A DNA stretch of 64,000 bases from Clostridium pascui. GTDB taxonomy: Bacteria > Bacillota > Clostridia > Clostridiales > Clostridiaceae. The stretch's first letter is position 1; each line of letters begins with the position of its first letter. Shown here piece by piece: positions 1 to 8,868 of the stretch. The DNA lies in contig NZ_JAFBDB010000002.1 in NCBI RefSeq assembly GCF_016908015.1, positions 558,001 to 622,000 on the forward strand, read 5' to 3'. The notes under the pieces are model-generated. The model ran no database searches, had not been told where the DNA came from, and saw only the letters and a list, made by a program, of their open reading frames with translations. A program made the translations under genes and the position numbers.

Positions 1-1
1 A

Positions 2-127
2 GGTAAAATAGGTATGTCTATAATACTTGCAGCTTATAAGTCAAGACTTACAGGAATGCCTGTAAAATTCCCATTAGAAAACTTTTCTACAATGGATATG
101 GTAAATGTAGATAAACTTCATAAGTAA
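2..127 (+). CDS. Gfo/Idh/MocA-family sugar oxidoreductase, C-terminal end only
   Basis: The window opens inside a reading frame that ends with TAA at 125-127. The visible 41 residues include GMSIILAAYKSRLTGMPVKF, which fits the C-terminus of NAD-dependent Gfo/Idh/MocA oxidoreductases (helix with A-x-x-S, then G-x-P-V). The next gene, 27 bases on, is a hexapeptide acetyltransferase. The pair recalls the WlbA/WlbB-type steps that make acetamido sugars on nucleotide carriers. The catalytic and NAD-binding regions lie outside the window, so substrate and exact family are inferred. Confidence 0.65.
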   Translation, partial: GKIGMSIILAAYKSRLTGMPVKFPLENFSTMDMVNVDKLHK

Positions 128-154
128 TAGTTTAATAAGTAGGGAGAAAGAGAT

Positions 155-895
155 ATGAATTATATATCCGAAACTGCTAATTTAGGTAAAAATGTTACTG
201 TGGGAAAATTTGTAGTAATAGAAGATGAGGTTACTATAGGAGATAACTGTATTATTGCAAATAATGTAGTTATTCACAAAGGTACTAAAATAGGCAATAA
301 CGTAAGAATTGACGATAATACTGTAATAGGAAAAGAGCCTATGAGATCTGTAAACAGTATATTTAAAGATGAGAAGAAGCTACCATCAGCAAAAATATCA
401 GATGAATGTTTAATTGGAGCTGGCGTTATAATATACTGTGGATGTGAAATAGGTGAAAAAACACTTATTGCAGATACAGCTGTAGTAAGAGAAGATGTAA
501 CTATAGGATCAAAAACTATAATAGGCAGAGGAACTACAATAGAAAATTTCTGTACAGTTGGCTCTAATTGTAAAATACAAACCAACGTTTATTTAACAGC
601 GTATTCAACGGTTGAAGACTATGTATTTATAGCACCTTGTGTAACAACATCAAATGATAACTATGCAGCTCGCTCAAAGGAACGATTTGGAAAGTTTAAA
701 GGTGTTACTATTAAAAAGGGTGGTAGGATAGGAGCAGGTTCTGTTATTTTACCAGGAAAAGTTATTCATGAAGATGGATTTGCAGCAGCAGGCAGTGTAG
801 TAACTAAAGATGTGAACAAAGAAGCTGTAGTGGCCGGAAACCCAGCTAAATATTTAAGACAAGTGCCAGAAGATCAACTTCTTAAAAATCAATAA
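155..895 (+). CDS. Hexapeptide-repeat (LbH) acyltransferase
   Basis: This 246-residue protein is almost entirely left-handed beta-helix repeats of the [LIV]-G-x-x-x-x type, seen at 10-60 and 80-215. Such proteins transfer acetyl groups from acetyl-CoA to sugars or sugar nucleotides, usually as trimers. The C-terminal GxV.AGNPAKYLRQ pattern is typical of WbpD/WlbB-like sugar N-acetyltransferases. An irregular stretch near residues 60-80 interrupts the coil. The ATG follows a GGGAGAAAGAG ribosome-binding site. With the upstream oxidoreductase it probably builds an acetamido sugar donor for the surface polysaccharide. The acceptor is inferred from context. Confidence 0.85.
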   Translation: MNYISETANLGKNVTVGKFVVIEDEVTIGDNCIIANNVVIHKGTKIGNNVRIDDNTVIGKEPMRSVNSIFKDEKKLPSAKISDECLIGAGVIIYCGCEIGEKTLIADTAVVREDVTIGSKTIIGRGTTIENFCTVGSNCKIQTNVYLTAYSTVEDYVFIAPCVTTSNDNYAARSKERFGKFKGVTIKKGGRIGAGSVILPGKVIHEDGFAAAGSVVTKDVNKEAVVAGNPAKYLRQVPEDQLLKNQ

Positions 896-915
896 TACCT
901 AATGAGGTGTAATTA

Positions 916-2016
916 ATGAAAATATGTATGTTAACATCAGGACACGATGTTTTTGATAACAGGATATATTACAAAGAAATACTATCCTTAAAAAAGGTAT
1001 ATGATGAAATATATATCGTAGCTCCAGGAGAAAAGGACTTTGTTACGGAAGATGGAGTTATAGTTAAATGCTTTGCAAAGAGAAAAAATTGGCATGATAG
1101 ATTTAGACCTATGAATGATATGTTTAAAATAGCAAAGGAAATAAAGGCTCATGTTTACCATGCTCATGAGCCTGATTCCTTTCAGGTAGCTATTAAGTTG
1201 AAAAAAGAATTAGGGTCAAAGGCGATATATGATTCTCATGAATATCATCCAGAAGGCTTTGCCGAGCATTTTAAATTAGGAAAAGGAATTGTAGCAAAAG
1301 CAATATATACCTATGAAAAAAGCTTAGGTAAAAATGCAGATTGCATTATATCTGTAAATGAAATTTTAATAAATAAGTTTAAAAGCTACAATAAAAATGT
1401 AGTTCTCTTACCTAATTATCCTGTATTAAAGGAAGAAGTATTAAAGGATTACAATGAAAAGCCTACATTTATTTATGTAGGTGGTTTAAGAGAAGATAGA
1501 GGTATATTTAAAACCCTACAAGCTATAAAAAGCGTAAATGAAGATTGTAAATACATATTTGTAGGTCCATTTGAAACAGAGGATTTTAAAAATAAATGTG
1601 AAAGTTATTTAAGACAAGAATTGAAAGATAAAGACGTAACCTTTGTTGGTAAAGTACCTCATATGGAAGTATTCGATTATTTAAAAAAAGCTCATGCAGG
1701 TTTTGTCTTACTTCAGCCTGATAATTGGAGATATGTTAACTCGGAGCCAATAAAATTATTTGAGTATATGATAAGTAAAACTGCAGTAATAGGAAGCGAC
1801 TTTCCAATGATAGAAAAGATAGTGAAAAATCCAGTTAGCGGCGTTTTGGCAGATCCTTCATCAGAGGATGACATAGCAAGAGCTATCAAAGAGATAGCCA
1901 TGGATTTAGAAGCTGCAAAACATATGGGGGATATAGGATATGATAAGGTATGTAAGTCCTATAACTGGAACGTATGTGAACAAAGACTTCTAGAAGCTTA
2001 TAAAAGCTTAGAGTAA
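916..2016 (+). CDS. Glycosyltransferase, GT4-like (GT-B fold)
   Basis: The 366-residue protein starts with the Rossmann strand MKICMLTSGHDVFDNR and has the GT-B donor-domain pattern EPIKLFEYMISKTAVIGSD near residues 276-295, where the E-x7-E region contacts the nucleotide sugar. A YVGGLREDRG segment around 188-197 starts the C-terminal Rossmann domain. It should add one sugar to a lipid-linked polysaccharide repeat unit on the cytoplasmic face. It sits 20 bases after the acetyltransferase and 13 bases before murJ, with a GAGGTG ribosome-binding site, so it is operonic. Donor and linkage cannot be read from the sequence. Confidence 0.87.
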   Translation: MKICMLTSGHDVFDNRIYYKEILSLKKVYDEIYIVAPGEKDFVTEDGVIVKCFAKRKNWHDRFRPMNDMFKIAKEIKAHVYHAHEPDSFQVAIKLKKELGSKAIYDSHEYHPEGFAEHFKLGKGIVAKAIYTYEKSLGKNADCIISVNEILINKFKSYNKNVVLLPNYPVLKEEVLKDYNEKPTFIYVGGLREDRGIFKTLQAIKSVNEDCKYIFVGPFETEDFKNKCESYLRQELKDKDVTFVGKVPHMEVFDYLKKAHAGFVLLQPDNWRYVNSEPIKLFEYMISKTAVIGSDFPMIEKIVKNPVSGVLADPSSEDDIARAIKEIAMDLEAAKHMGDIGYDKVCKSYNWNVCEQRLLEAYKSLE

Positions 2017-2029
2017 ATTTGGAGGTAGT

Positions 2030-3574
2030 ATGTCTGAAGTAAAGAAGGATATAAAAACTGCAGCTAAGTACAGTATAATTATTACAATTATATTGGTAGT
2101 TAGTAAGATGACAGGTTTTTTAAGAGAGTTTATAGTTGCAATACAATTAGGAGCAACTAGAGAATCCGATATATTTAAGATTGCAAGTACTATGCCACAG
2201 GTATTTTTTAGTGCTGTGGCGGCGGCTCTTGTAACTACGTTTATTCCTATATTTTCAAATGTTAAATCTAATAAGGATGAAGCAAACAAGCTTTTTAATA
2301 ATGTATTAAATATAATAACCATTTTATGTGTGGTTTTAACCGTTATAGGAATAATAGTTTCCCCTCAATTGGTAAAGCTATTTGCTGGAGGAATTAAGGG
2401 ACAGGATTTTTTGTTAACTGTTGATATGACAAGAATAATGATGCCATCTATAATATTTTTGGCAGTGAGTGGATTATACACAGGATATTTGCAGTCCTAT
2501 GGAAAGTTTGTTCAGCCATCTTTAACTGGAATTGTAGCCAATGTAGTTATAATAATAGGACTCATAGTATTTTATAAATATTATGGTATAACTGCTGCAA
2601 TAATTTCAGTATTTGCCGGGGCAATAGCACAGGCTTTAACACAAAGACCTTTTATGGGAAATGATTATAAATATAAATTTTACATAGATATTAAAGACCC
2701 TAATGTAAGAAAAATGCTTGCATTAGCTATACCTATTTTAATAAGCAGTGCAGTATCTCAAATAAATATTATGGTATCTAAAAATTTTGCATCTAATTTA
2801 GTACCAGGAAGTATTTCGGTAATAGATTATGCAAGTAAATTTAGTACTATAATAAATCAGGTATTCATTGTAGCTATAACTACAGTACTATATCCGAAAC
2901 TTACAGAAAAATATGCTATAGAAGATCATAAAGGATTTAGAGAACTTTTTGTTAAGTCTGTGAATATGGTAGTGCTTGTTACTATTCCACTGATTTTTGG
3001 ACTAGTAGCTTTAAGTGAACCTGTAATTAAAGTGGTTTTAGAGCATGGAAAGTTTGATAGTAATGCTACTAAAGTTACGTCATTATGCCTTAAATACTTA
3101 GCATTTTCTGCTTTTGGCTATTCGCTAATGGATATTTTGGGCAAAGTGTTTTTTGCCATGAAAAATACTTTTGTACCTATGATAAATGGATTTATATTAG
3201 TTGTAGTAAATATATTATTTGTAATTATATTAGCACCCGTTATGGGGGTAAATGGTATAGCTCTAGCTACCACTTTATCTGTAACCATTTTAGCTTTAAT
3301 ATTATTTATTGAGCTTAAGGCACGAATTAAGGAAGTAAGCTATCTTAAAATTTTTATAAATTTTATAAAGATGGCTGCATCAGGATTAGTCATGTATGAA
3401 GCAGTAGTTTTAGCTTATAATATGCTTTATAAGTTAATGCCTCAAGGTAATTTGTTTATAGTATCAAATATAATAATTTGTACTATAATAGGTGCATTCA
3501 TATATGTAATGATGCTAGTAATATTGAGGGTTGAAGAAATAAAAGGATTATTAAAGAATAAAAAATTAAAATAA
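2030..3574 (+). CDS. murJ: MurJ/MviN-family lipid-linked oligosaccharide flippase
   Basis: This 514-residue polytopic membrane protein has the MurJ signature near its start (KMTGFLREFIVAIQLGATRE) and about 14 hydrophobic segments, the usual MurJ length. The family flips lipid II or related undecaprenyl-linked sugars across the membrane. Its place inside a polysaccharide operon with no classical Wzx suggests it handles the locus-specific repeat unit, although a lipid II role cannot be excluded. It ends in LLKNKKLK and a stop. That ending matters for reading the second MurJ copy at 11228. GGAGG precedes the ATG closely, with a 4-base spacer. Confidence 0.9.
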   Translation: MSEVKKDIKTAAKYSIIITIILVVSKMTGFLREFIVAIQLGATRESDIFKIASTMPQVFFSAVAAALVTTFIPIFSNVKSNKDEANKLFNNVLNIITILCVVLTVIGIIVSPQLVKLFAGGIKGQDFLLTVDMTRIMMPSIIFLAVSGLYTGYLQSYGKFVQPSLTGIVANVVIIIGLIVFYKYYGITAAIISVFAGAIAQALTQRPFMGNDYKYKFYIDIKDPNVRKMLALAIPILISSAVSQINIMVSKNFASNLVPGSISVIDYASKFSTIINQVFIVAITTVLYPKLTEKYAIEDHKGFRELFVKSVNMVVLVTIPLIFGLVALSEPVIKVVLEHGKFDSNATKVTSLCLKYLAFSAFGYSLMDILGKVFFAMKNTFVPMINGFILVVVNILFVIILAPVMGVNGIALATTLSVTILALILFIELKARIKEVSYLKIFINFIKMAASGLVMYEAVVLAYNMLYKLMPQGNLFIVSNIIICTIIGAFIYVMMLVILRVEEIKGLLKNKKLK

Positions 3575-3593
3575 GAATTAGGGGAGATAAATA

Positions 3594-4976
3594 ATGATTA
3601 AAAAAAATATAAGGTATTTAGTATATACCATAATCATTATAATATTGATTTCAGTATCAGCATTTTATAGGATGAATTTTTATGAAAGTTATTATGGAGA
3701 AAGACAATTGTCTCCTGAATTAAAAGATAAAACTATAATAAGATTATGGATGAAAAAAAGCATTATATCTCCTACAAGATCTTATCAAATAGAAAAGTTT
3801 AATAATACTAATAAGGACAACATACATATAGTATTCTCTGAATATAAGGAGGATTATTATAATGCTTTAAGAACTACTCTTGCATCAGGTCAGGGACCAG
3901 ATATATTTGAATATGGGTTTAATGCTCTAATGAAAAACGATCAAGTTGCATATTTAGATGAAATAAATATGAATCTTAACAAAGTAAATAAGGATAACAT
4001 CGTATATTATAAGGATAATCCTTTAGGTATTAAACTTATGGAAAATAACGTGAAGTTTATCTGGAACAAAGAAATATTTGAAAAAGCTGGACTAGATCCT
4101 AATAAACCCCCAAAAAATTGGAGTGAATTAATAGAGTACTCTAATAAAATCAAAAGTAAGTTTCCGGATATCACGGCATTTGCATTTCCATTTAAGGAAT
4201 ATGAAGATATGAATATTGCTATAGGTCAGCCTAGTGTAAATTCAGATACAATTTATACAACTTTTTGGAATTATAAACAGGGAAAATACGACTTTAGTTA
4301 TTCAACAGATATATTAAATATATATAAAGATTTATATTCAAATGGTATATTAGAAGAAGATTTTGAGAAAAAGTCTAAGAATCAATTGAGATCTGAATTT
4401 TATCAAGAAAAGATAGGAATGATGATAAGCACTTACGAAGACAAGGCATATTTTTCTAGTATATTACCATTAAGTTTTCAGGTAGGAATTTCAAACTTAA
4501 TGCAAGTTGATGAAAAAAGCAAGAGTAAATATTACTATACAAATAACTCCAATTTTTTAGTTTTAAATAAGGCTTCTATAGAAAAAACAAAAGATGATAC
4601 AGAGCAAAGTATACAGGAAAAAACAAAGAAAACAGAAGCTATAAAAAAGGTATACGAGTATTTAGTAAGTAATGAAGTGAATAATGAAATTTTGCAAACA
4701 AGAAATGCATTGCCTATTAATGTTGATAATACTATGATAAGTAATGATGTTTATTCAGGATATAATGATGTTAATGATTTTTCTAATCAGAGGTTAGATC
4801 CTACTATATTTTTAAGTAGAAATTCAAGATATGAGTTGAATCTAGTTTTAGATGCTATAAAGTCTAAAAGTAGTGTGGAAAAGGTTATTGAAGACTTAAA
4901 TAATCAATATAAAAAATATTATGATTTTGCCATAGATAAAGAAAAATTTGATTTTAAATATTATAAAATAAAATAA
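3594..4976 (+). CDS. Membrane-anchored extracellular solute-binding protein (family 1-like)
   Basis: This 460-residue protein has one N-terminal hydrophobic segment (about residues 8-26) and no lipobox cysteine, so it is probably an uncleaved anchor. The remainder reads as an ABC solute-binding protein: an extended beta-strand with LWMKKS, a GQGPDIFEYG motif near residue 99, and NWSELIEYSNKIK near residue 178. Proteins of this family normally bind sugars for an ABC importer. No permease or ATPase gene is nearby. It lies between murJ and a Wzy-like gene, so it may sense or bind polysaccharide rather than import it. That role is inference. Confidence 0.75.
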   Translation: MIKKNIRYLVYTIIIIILISVSAFYRMNFYESYYGERQLSPELKDKTIIRLWMKKSIISPTRSYQIEKFNNTNKDNIHIVFSEYKEDYYNALRTTLASGQGPDIFEYGFNALMKNDQVAYLDEINMNLNKVNKDNIVYYKDNPLGIKLMENNVKFIWNKEIFEKAGLDPNKPPKNWSELIEYSNKIKSKFPDITAFAFPFKEYEDMNIAIGQPSVNSDTIYTTFWNYKQGKYDFSYSTDILNIYKDLYSNGILEEDFEKKSKNQLRSEFYQEKIGMMISTYEDKAYFSSILPLSFQVGISNLMQVDEKSKSKYYYTNNSNFLVLNKASIEKTKDDTEQSIQEKTKKTEAIKKVYEYLVSNEVNNEILQTRNALPINVDNTMISNDVYSGYNDVNDFSNQRLDPTIFLSRNSRYELNLVLDAIKSKSSVEKVIEDLNNQYKKYYDFAIDKEKFDFKYYKIK

Positions 4977-5007
4977 TAGGAAAACTGAGATTGGAGCAGT
5001 GAAGTAA

Positions 5008-6432
5008 ATGGAAACATATGTAGATTACTTCAAAAATACAATTAAGGATTATTATAAAATAATAGTAGGATGTTTTTTGATTTCTTTGATAGTATCAATT
5101 ATGCTAATGAAAAGTATAGGAATGGGCACCAGCCTAATGTTATTAGCAGCGTTATTTCTATTATTATTAGATATAATATTAATAAAAAAGGATAGAAAAC
5201 TATCTATCTTGATGTTTATATTATTTTTACCTATTTATACAACGGTAAGAAGAATAGTGTATTTTGATGTGTTTTTTTTAAGAGTTACTTTTGAAACAAT
5301 TTATATGCTAGTACTTTTCATATTTAGTTTTAAAGATATAAAAGTTAAGATTGCAAGTTATTATAAAAACGATAAAAGAAACTTTAATTTTATTGTCTTG
5401 ATATTGGCATTTTTAATCTTTTGTATCAATAGCAGCTTTTTTTCTCCGAATTTAATGAAGGGGATAAGCGAGGTACATATAGGTATTGCAACACCTATAA
5501 TGTTCTTATTAAGCTTCATGGCATATTTTAATGAGGACGATAAAGAGAAAGTGTTCTACGCTTTAATATTAGCTTTAAGTTTTAGTTGTGTATATGGATA
5601 CTTGCAATTATTTAGCAGGGGAATTTCTTTATCAGCTATAAAGGCGAATAGAATTTACTTAACTTATGGTTTTCATAACGTTAATATTTTCGCAGGTATA
5701 CTTATTACTGTATTTCCTCTTTTACTAGAGTTAGTGTTATATAAAAAGAATAGTTTAAGAAAACAAGCATTTTTAAGTCTTATGCTTTTAAACTATGTAT
5801 TTGCTATATTATTAACATTTAGTAGAGGGGCATGGTTGTGCTTATTAATTACTGTATTTATAGCTTTACTAAGCAAAAAGTATAGAAAGGTATTATATAT
5901 AGGATTAATACCATTAGTGATTGGATTTAAGCCGATATTTTCCTACATAATGAATAGGGGAACAACTACATCATTTTTACAAAACGAATCCGCAGTGGCA
6001 AGACTACAATCAATATTTACTGATTTAGTTATGATTGCGAAATATCCCTTTGGTATAGGGGGAGGTAACTTTTCTATTGCATATAAAAAATTTGCCTTTC
6101 AGGGATATTTAGCAATGCCTGAGAATATAAGATTTAATGCAACAGTTGCTCATTATCCCTTAGAACATGCACATAATATTTTATTGCAAATTGCAGTGGA
6201 GTTTGGAATAGTTTCTTTGATAATATTTATAGCAATTATATTAAATAGATTAATAATATGCTTTAAAAATTATTCATACAATAGACCTTTGATTAATTCA
6301 GTATTTATATATGTTATATTTTCTACTTTGACAGGGAATGAATTTAATCATAAGGGAGTAATAACAGGAACTCTCGTGATATTTATAATTTTTGGTTTAA
6401 TTTCTATACTTAATGAAGAAAGTAAAAGCTAA
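5008..6432 (+). CDS. O-antigen ligase/polymerase-like membrane protein (Wzy_C type), copy 1
   Basis: The 474-residue protein has about 11-12 hydrophobic segments and the O-antigen ligase/polymerase pattern LTFSRGAWLCLLI near residue 270, followed by a large outside loop ending with HAHNILLQIAVEFGI near residue 393. The arginine in SRGAW and the histidines of the loop are the conserved features of the family. Such proteins join undecaprenyl-linked repeat units or transfer finished glycan to an acceptor outside the membrane. It is clearly more distant from the two similar proteins downstream (7615 and 8869) than those are from each other. Confidence 0.85.
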   Translation: METYVDYFKNTIKDYYKIIVGCFLISLIVSIMLMKSIGMGTSLMLLAALFLLLLDIILIKKDRKLSILMFILFLPIYTTVRRIVYFDVFFLRVTFETIYMLVLFIFSFKDIKVKIASYYKNDKRNFNFIVLILAFLIFCINSSFFSPNLMKGISEVHIGIATPIMFLLSFMAYFNEDDKEKVFYALILALSFSCVYGYLQLFSRGISLSAIKANRIYLTYGFHNVNIFAGILITVFPLLLELVLYKKNSLRKQAFLSLMLLNYVFAILLTFSRGAWLCLLITVFIALLSKKYRKVLYIGLIPLVIGFKPIFSYIMNRGTTTSFLQNESAVARLQSIFTDLVMIAKYPFGIGGGNFSIAYKKFAFQGYLAMPENIRFNATVAHYPLEHAHNILLQIAVEFGIVSLIIFIAIILNRLIICFKNYSYNRPLINSVFIYVIFSTLTGNEFNHKGVITGTLVIFIIFGLISILNEESKS

Positions 6433-6469
6433 AAAAACTAATTAATTTCAGATTATAGGAGAGATTTAG

Positions 6470-7501
6470 ATGAATAATAGTAACCTTACAGTGTCTATAG
6501 TAATTCCTTGTAGAAACGAAGAAAATTATATAAAGAAGTGTTTAGAATCTTTTATAAATCAATCCTATTCTAAGGAATTATATGAAATACTTGTTTGTGA
6601 TGGCATGTCAACGGATAAAACAAGAGAAATCATAAAAAGTTATATGAAGGAATATTCAAATATAAAGATTATAGATAATGAAGGATTATCAGCACCTAAA
6701 GGAATGAATAAAGGAATAAACTACAGCAAAGCTGATGTAATAATAATATTTGGAGCTCATGCATATGCAGATAGGGATTTTATAAAAGAAAATGTAAATG
6801 CTCTTATTAAGAATAAAGAGGTAGGATGCGTTGGCGGACCTATAGAAACTATTAATGAAGATAACAAAGGCAGAGCTATTTCCGCTGCAATGAGTTCTCC
6901 CTTTGGTGTTGGAAATGCCTTATTTAGATATGCTAAGGAAGAAATGTTTGTTGATACAGTTGCCTTTGGGTGCTATTTTAAAAATGTGTTAAATAAAATA
7001 GGATATTTTGATGAAGAGCTTGTGAGAAATCAAGATGATGAATTAAATTTTAGGGTAATAAAAAATGGATATAAAATATTACTATCACCTAAAATAAAAT
7101 CTTACTATTATAGCAGATCTTCTTTAAAAAAGCTCTGGAAGCAATACTATCAGTATGGATTTTGGAAAGTAAGGGTAATGCAAAAGCACGGAAGACCCGC
7201 ATCTATAAGACACTTAATTCCAGCATTATTTGTTACTACAAATATACTAGGAGTAGGGTTAGGATTATTTTATAAATGGATACTTTATTTATGGTTTTTA
7301 GAAGTATTTCTATATTTGATAGGAGATATTATATTTTCATCAAAGCTAATTAAAAATAATAAGGGTATATTTCCATATATATTTTCAATATTCCCCATTC
7401 TTCATCTAAGTTATGGGTTAGGATTTGTAAATGGAATATTCAACTTTTTCATATTTAAATCTAAAAAATCTATTGAAAAAAATACAAAAATGTCAAGATA
7501 A
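6470..7501 (+). CDS. Glycosyltransferase family 2 protein
   Basis: The 343-residue protein begins with the GT-A fold signature VSIVIPCRNEENYIKKCLES (residues 8-27) and CDGMSTDKT near 44-52. It has an ED/DDE-type acceptor site in NQDDELNFRV near residue 188 and one or two membrane segments at the C-terminus (about 255-330). Membrane-attached GT2 enzymes of this layout add sugars to lipid-linked precursors on the inner face of the membrane. AGGAGAG precedes the ATG. A stem-loop follows the stop, so the polysaccharide operon may be interrupted here. Confidence 0.88.
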   Translation: MNNSNLTVSIVIPCRNEENYIKKCLESFINQSYSKELYEILVCDGMSTDKTREIIKSYMKEYSNIKIIDNEGLSAPKGMNKGINYSKADVIIIFGAHAYADRDFIKENVNALIKNKEVGCVGGPIETINEDNKGRAISAAMSSPFGVGNALFRYAKEEMFVDTVAFGCYFKNVLNKIGYFDEELVRNQDDELNFRVIKNGYKILLSPKIKSYYYSRSSLKKLWKQYYQYGFWKVRVMQKHGRPASIRHLIPALFVTTNILGVGLGLFYKWILYLWFLEVFLYLIGDIIFSSKLIKNNKGIFPYIFSIFPILHLSYGLGFVNGIFNFFIFKSKKSIEKNTKMSR

Positions 7502-7507
7502 ATATAA

Positions 7508-7550
7508 TAAGCACACAGATATTGAAATTTTACAATACCTTGTGTGCTTA
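7508..7550 (+). terminator. Stem-loop, possible weak terminator
   Basis: A 10-bp perfect stem (TAAGCACACA at 7508-7517 with TGTGTGCTTA at 7541-7550) encloses a 23-base loop, right after the GT2 stop. The following bases (ATTTGTG) are not a strong U tract, so termination may be partial. Confidence 0.45.
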
Positions 7551-7557
7551 ATTTGTG

Positions 7558-7563
7558 TATAAT
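7558..7563 (+). promoter_or_regulatory. Possible -10 element before the second Wzy-like gene
   Basis: A consensus TATAAT lies just after the stem-loop and 51 bases before the ATG at 7615. No convincing -35 box is present at 17 bases. It may restart transcription for the downstream half of the locus. Confidence 0.35.
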
Positions 7564-7614
7564 ATATAGAGAGACATTTTGATAAATCGACATGTGTTTG
7601 AAAGGAGAATAAAA

Positions 7615-8853
7615 ATGGAAACAAGCACTAGAATCTTAAGCTTTTTATTATACATATATATGATTGTATTACCCATTGCTCCAAGCAAGTTTAAAGTTGG
7701 TAATATTCCATTTAATGGGGATATATTATTAGCTTTACTTATAGTTTATTATTTAATTATGATTGTAGTATTTAAAACTGTTCGAAATAGATTTCTGTAT
7801 GGATTAAAGGACTTTTTCACAAATTATTTGACTATATTTATATCTTTACTAATATTTATAATGCTAATTTCTATATCCTATTCTACAGATAAAAAATTAG
7901 CATTAAGTGAAAGTATAAGATTTGGTACATATGGAGCATTGTTTTTTATAATAAAATATGAATTAAATAACAAGTATATTTCAAATAATATACTAAAGCT
8001 ATATATTTACGTAGTTAGTTTAGTAAGCTCTATAGGCATACTTGAATATATATTAGGTGTAGGATTTATACAAAAAAGTGAACATGGAATAAGAACTAGA
8101 ATTTTTTCTACTCTAGAAAACTCTAACAATTTGGGTGCTTTTATGTTAATAGGATTTTTCCCAATGGTAATGTTAATGTTAAACGAAAAAGAAAAAAGAA
8201 GAAAACTATATTTGGGAATAGCAAGTTTATTAACGTTTACAAACATAATATTAAGCTTTTCAAGAAATGCTTGGTTAGCATTAGTAGTAGGAATTGTAAT
8301 ATTATCTTTAACCTATAGTTGGAAGATAATATTAGGCATGGGAGGACTAGGCGTTATATCATTATTAATTCCACAGATAAATAATAGATTATTAGAGTTT
8401 ACTGATAAAAGCCAAAATTTATCTAGAATAAAGTTATGGGATATTGCATTTATGATGATTAAAGACCATCCTTTTACTGGGGTTGGAAATGGGAATTATA
8501 GGGTTATGTATGATATATATAAGTTAAAGTACAAAAAGAAAATAGAGTACTATCCAACAGATAATTTTCATACACACAATGTTTTTTTAAAGATACAATC
8601 TGAATTAGGGTTATTTGGAACAGCAGCTTTCTTAGGTATAATTATAAGTATAGTTGTTAACGTAGTAAGATTTATAAAAAGAATTAATATTAAGTTTTAT
8701 AAGATATTTTATACTGGATTTTTTGCTTCAGTAATATCGTTTGTTTTTATGAATATTATAGATAACTTTTTTTCTGCGCCTAAAGTAATAGCTTTTTTTT
8801 GGATTTTAGTAGCTAATTTTGAAGGAATATTATATAAGAATCAAGAGAGTTAG
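7615..8853 (+). CDS. O-antigen ligase/polymerase-like membrane protein, copy 2
   Basis: This is a polytopic protein of 412 residues if read from the ATG at 7615. That start has AAAGGAG seven bases upstream and removes 12 charged residues from the longest frame (7579). Wzy_C family features are LSFSRNAWLALVVG, the loop residues TGVGNGNY and HTHNVFLKIQSELGL. It is a close paralogue of the next gene: both share ENSNNLGAF, RNAW, RIKLW and D-FFSAPK at matching places. It probably polymerises or ligates lipid-linked repeat units. The 15-base gap to its neighbour implies co-transcription. Confidence 0.85.
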   Translation: METSTRILSFLLYIYMIVLPIAPSKFKVGNIPFNGDILLALLIVYYLIMIVVFKTVRNRFLYGLKDFFTNYLTIFISLLIFIMLISISYSTDKKLALSESIRFGTYGALFFIIKYELNNKYISNNILKLYIYVVSLVSSIGILEYILGVGFIQKSEHGIRTRIFSTLENSNNLGAFMLIGFFPMVMLMLNEKEKRRKLYLGIASLLTFTNIILSFSRNAWLALVVGIVILSLTYSWKIILGMGGLGVISLLIPQINNRLLEFTDKSQNLSRIKLWDIAFMMIKDHPFTGVGNGNYRVMYDIYKLKYKKKIEYYPTDNFHTHNVFLKIQSELGLFGTAAFLGIIISIVVNVVRFIKRINIKFYKIFYTGFFASVISFVFMNIIDNFFSAPKVIAFFWILVANFEGILYKNQES

Positions 8854-8868
8854 AGGAAGATAATTACT

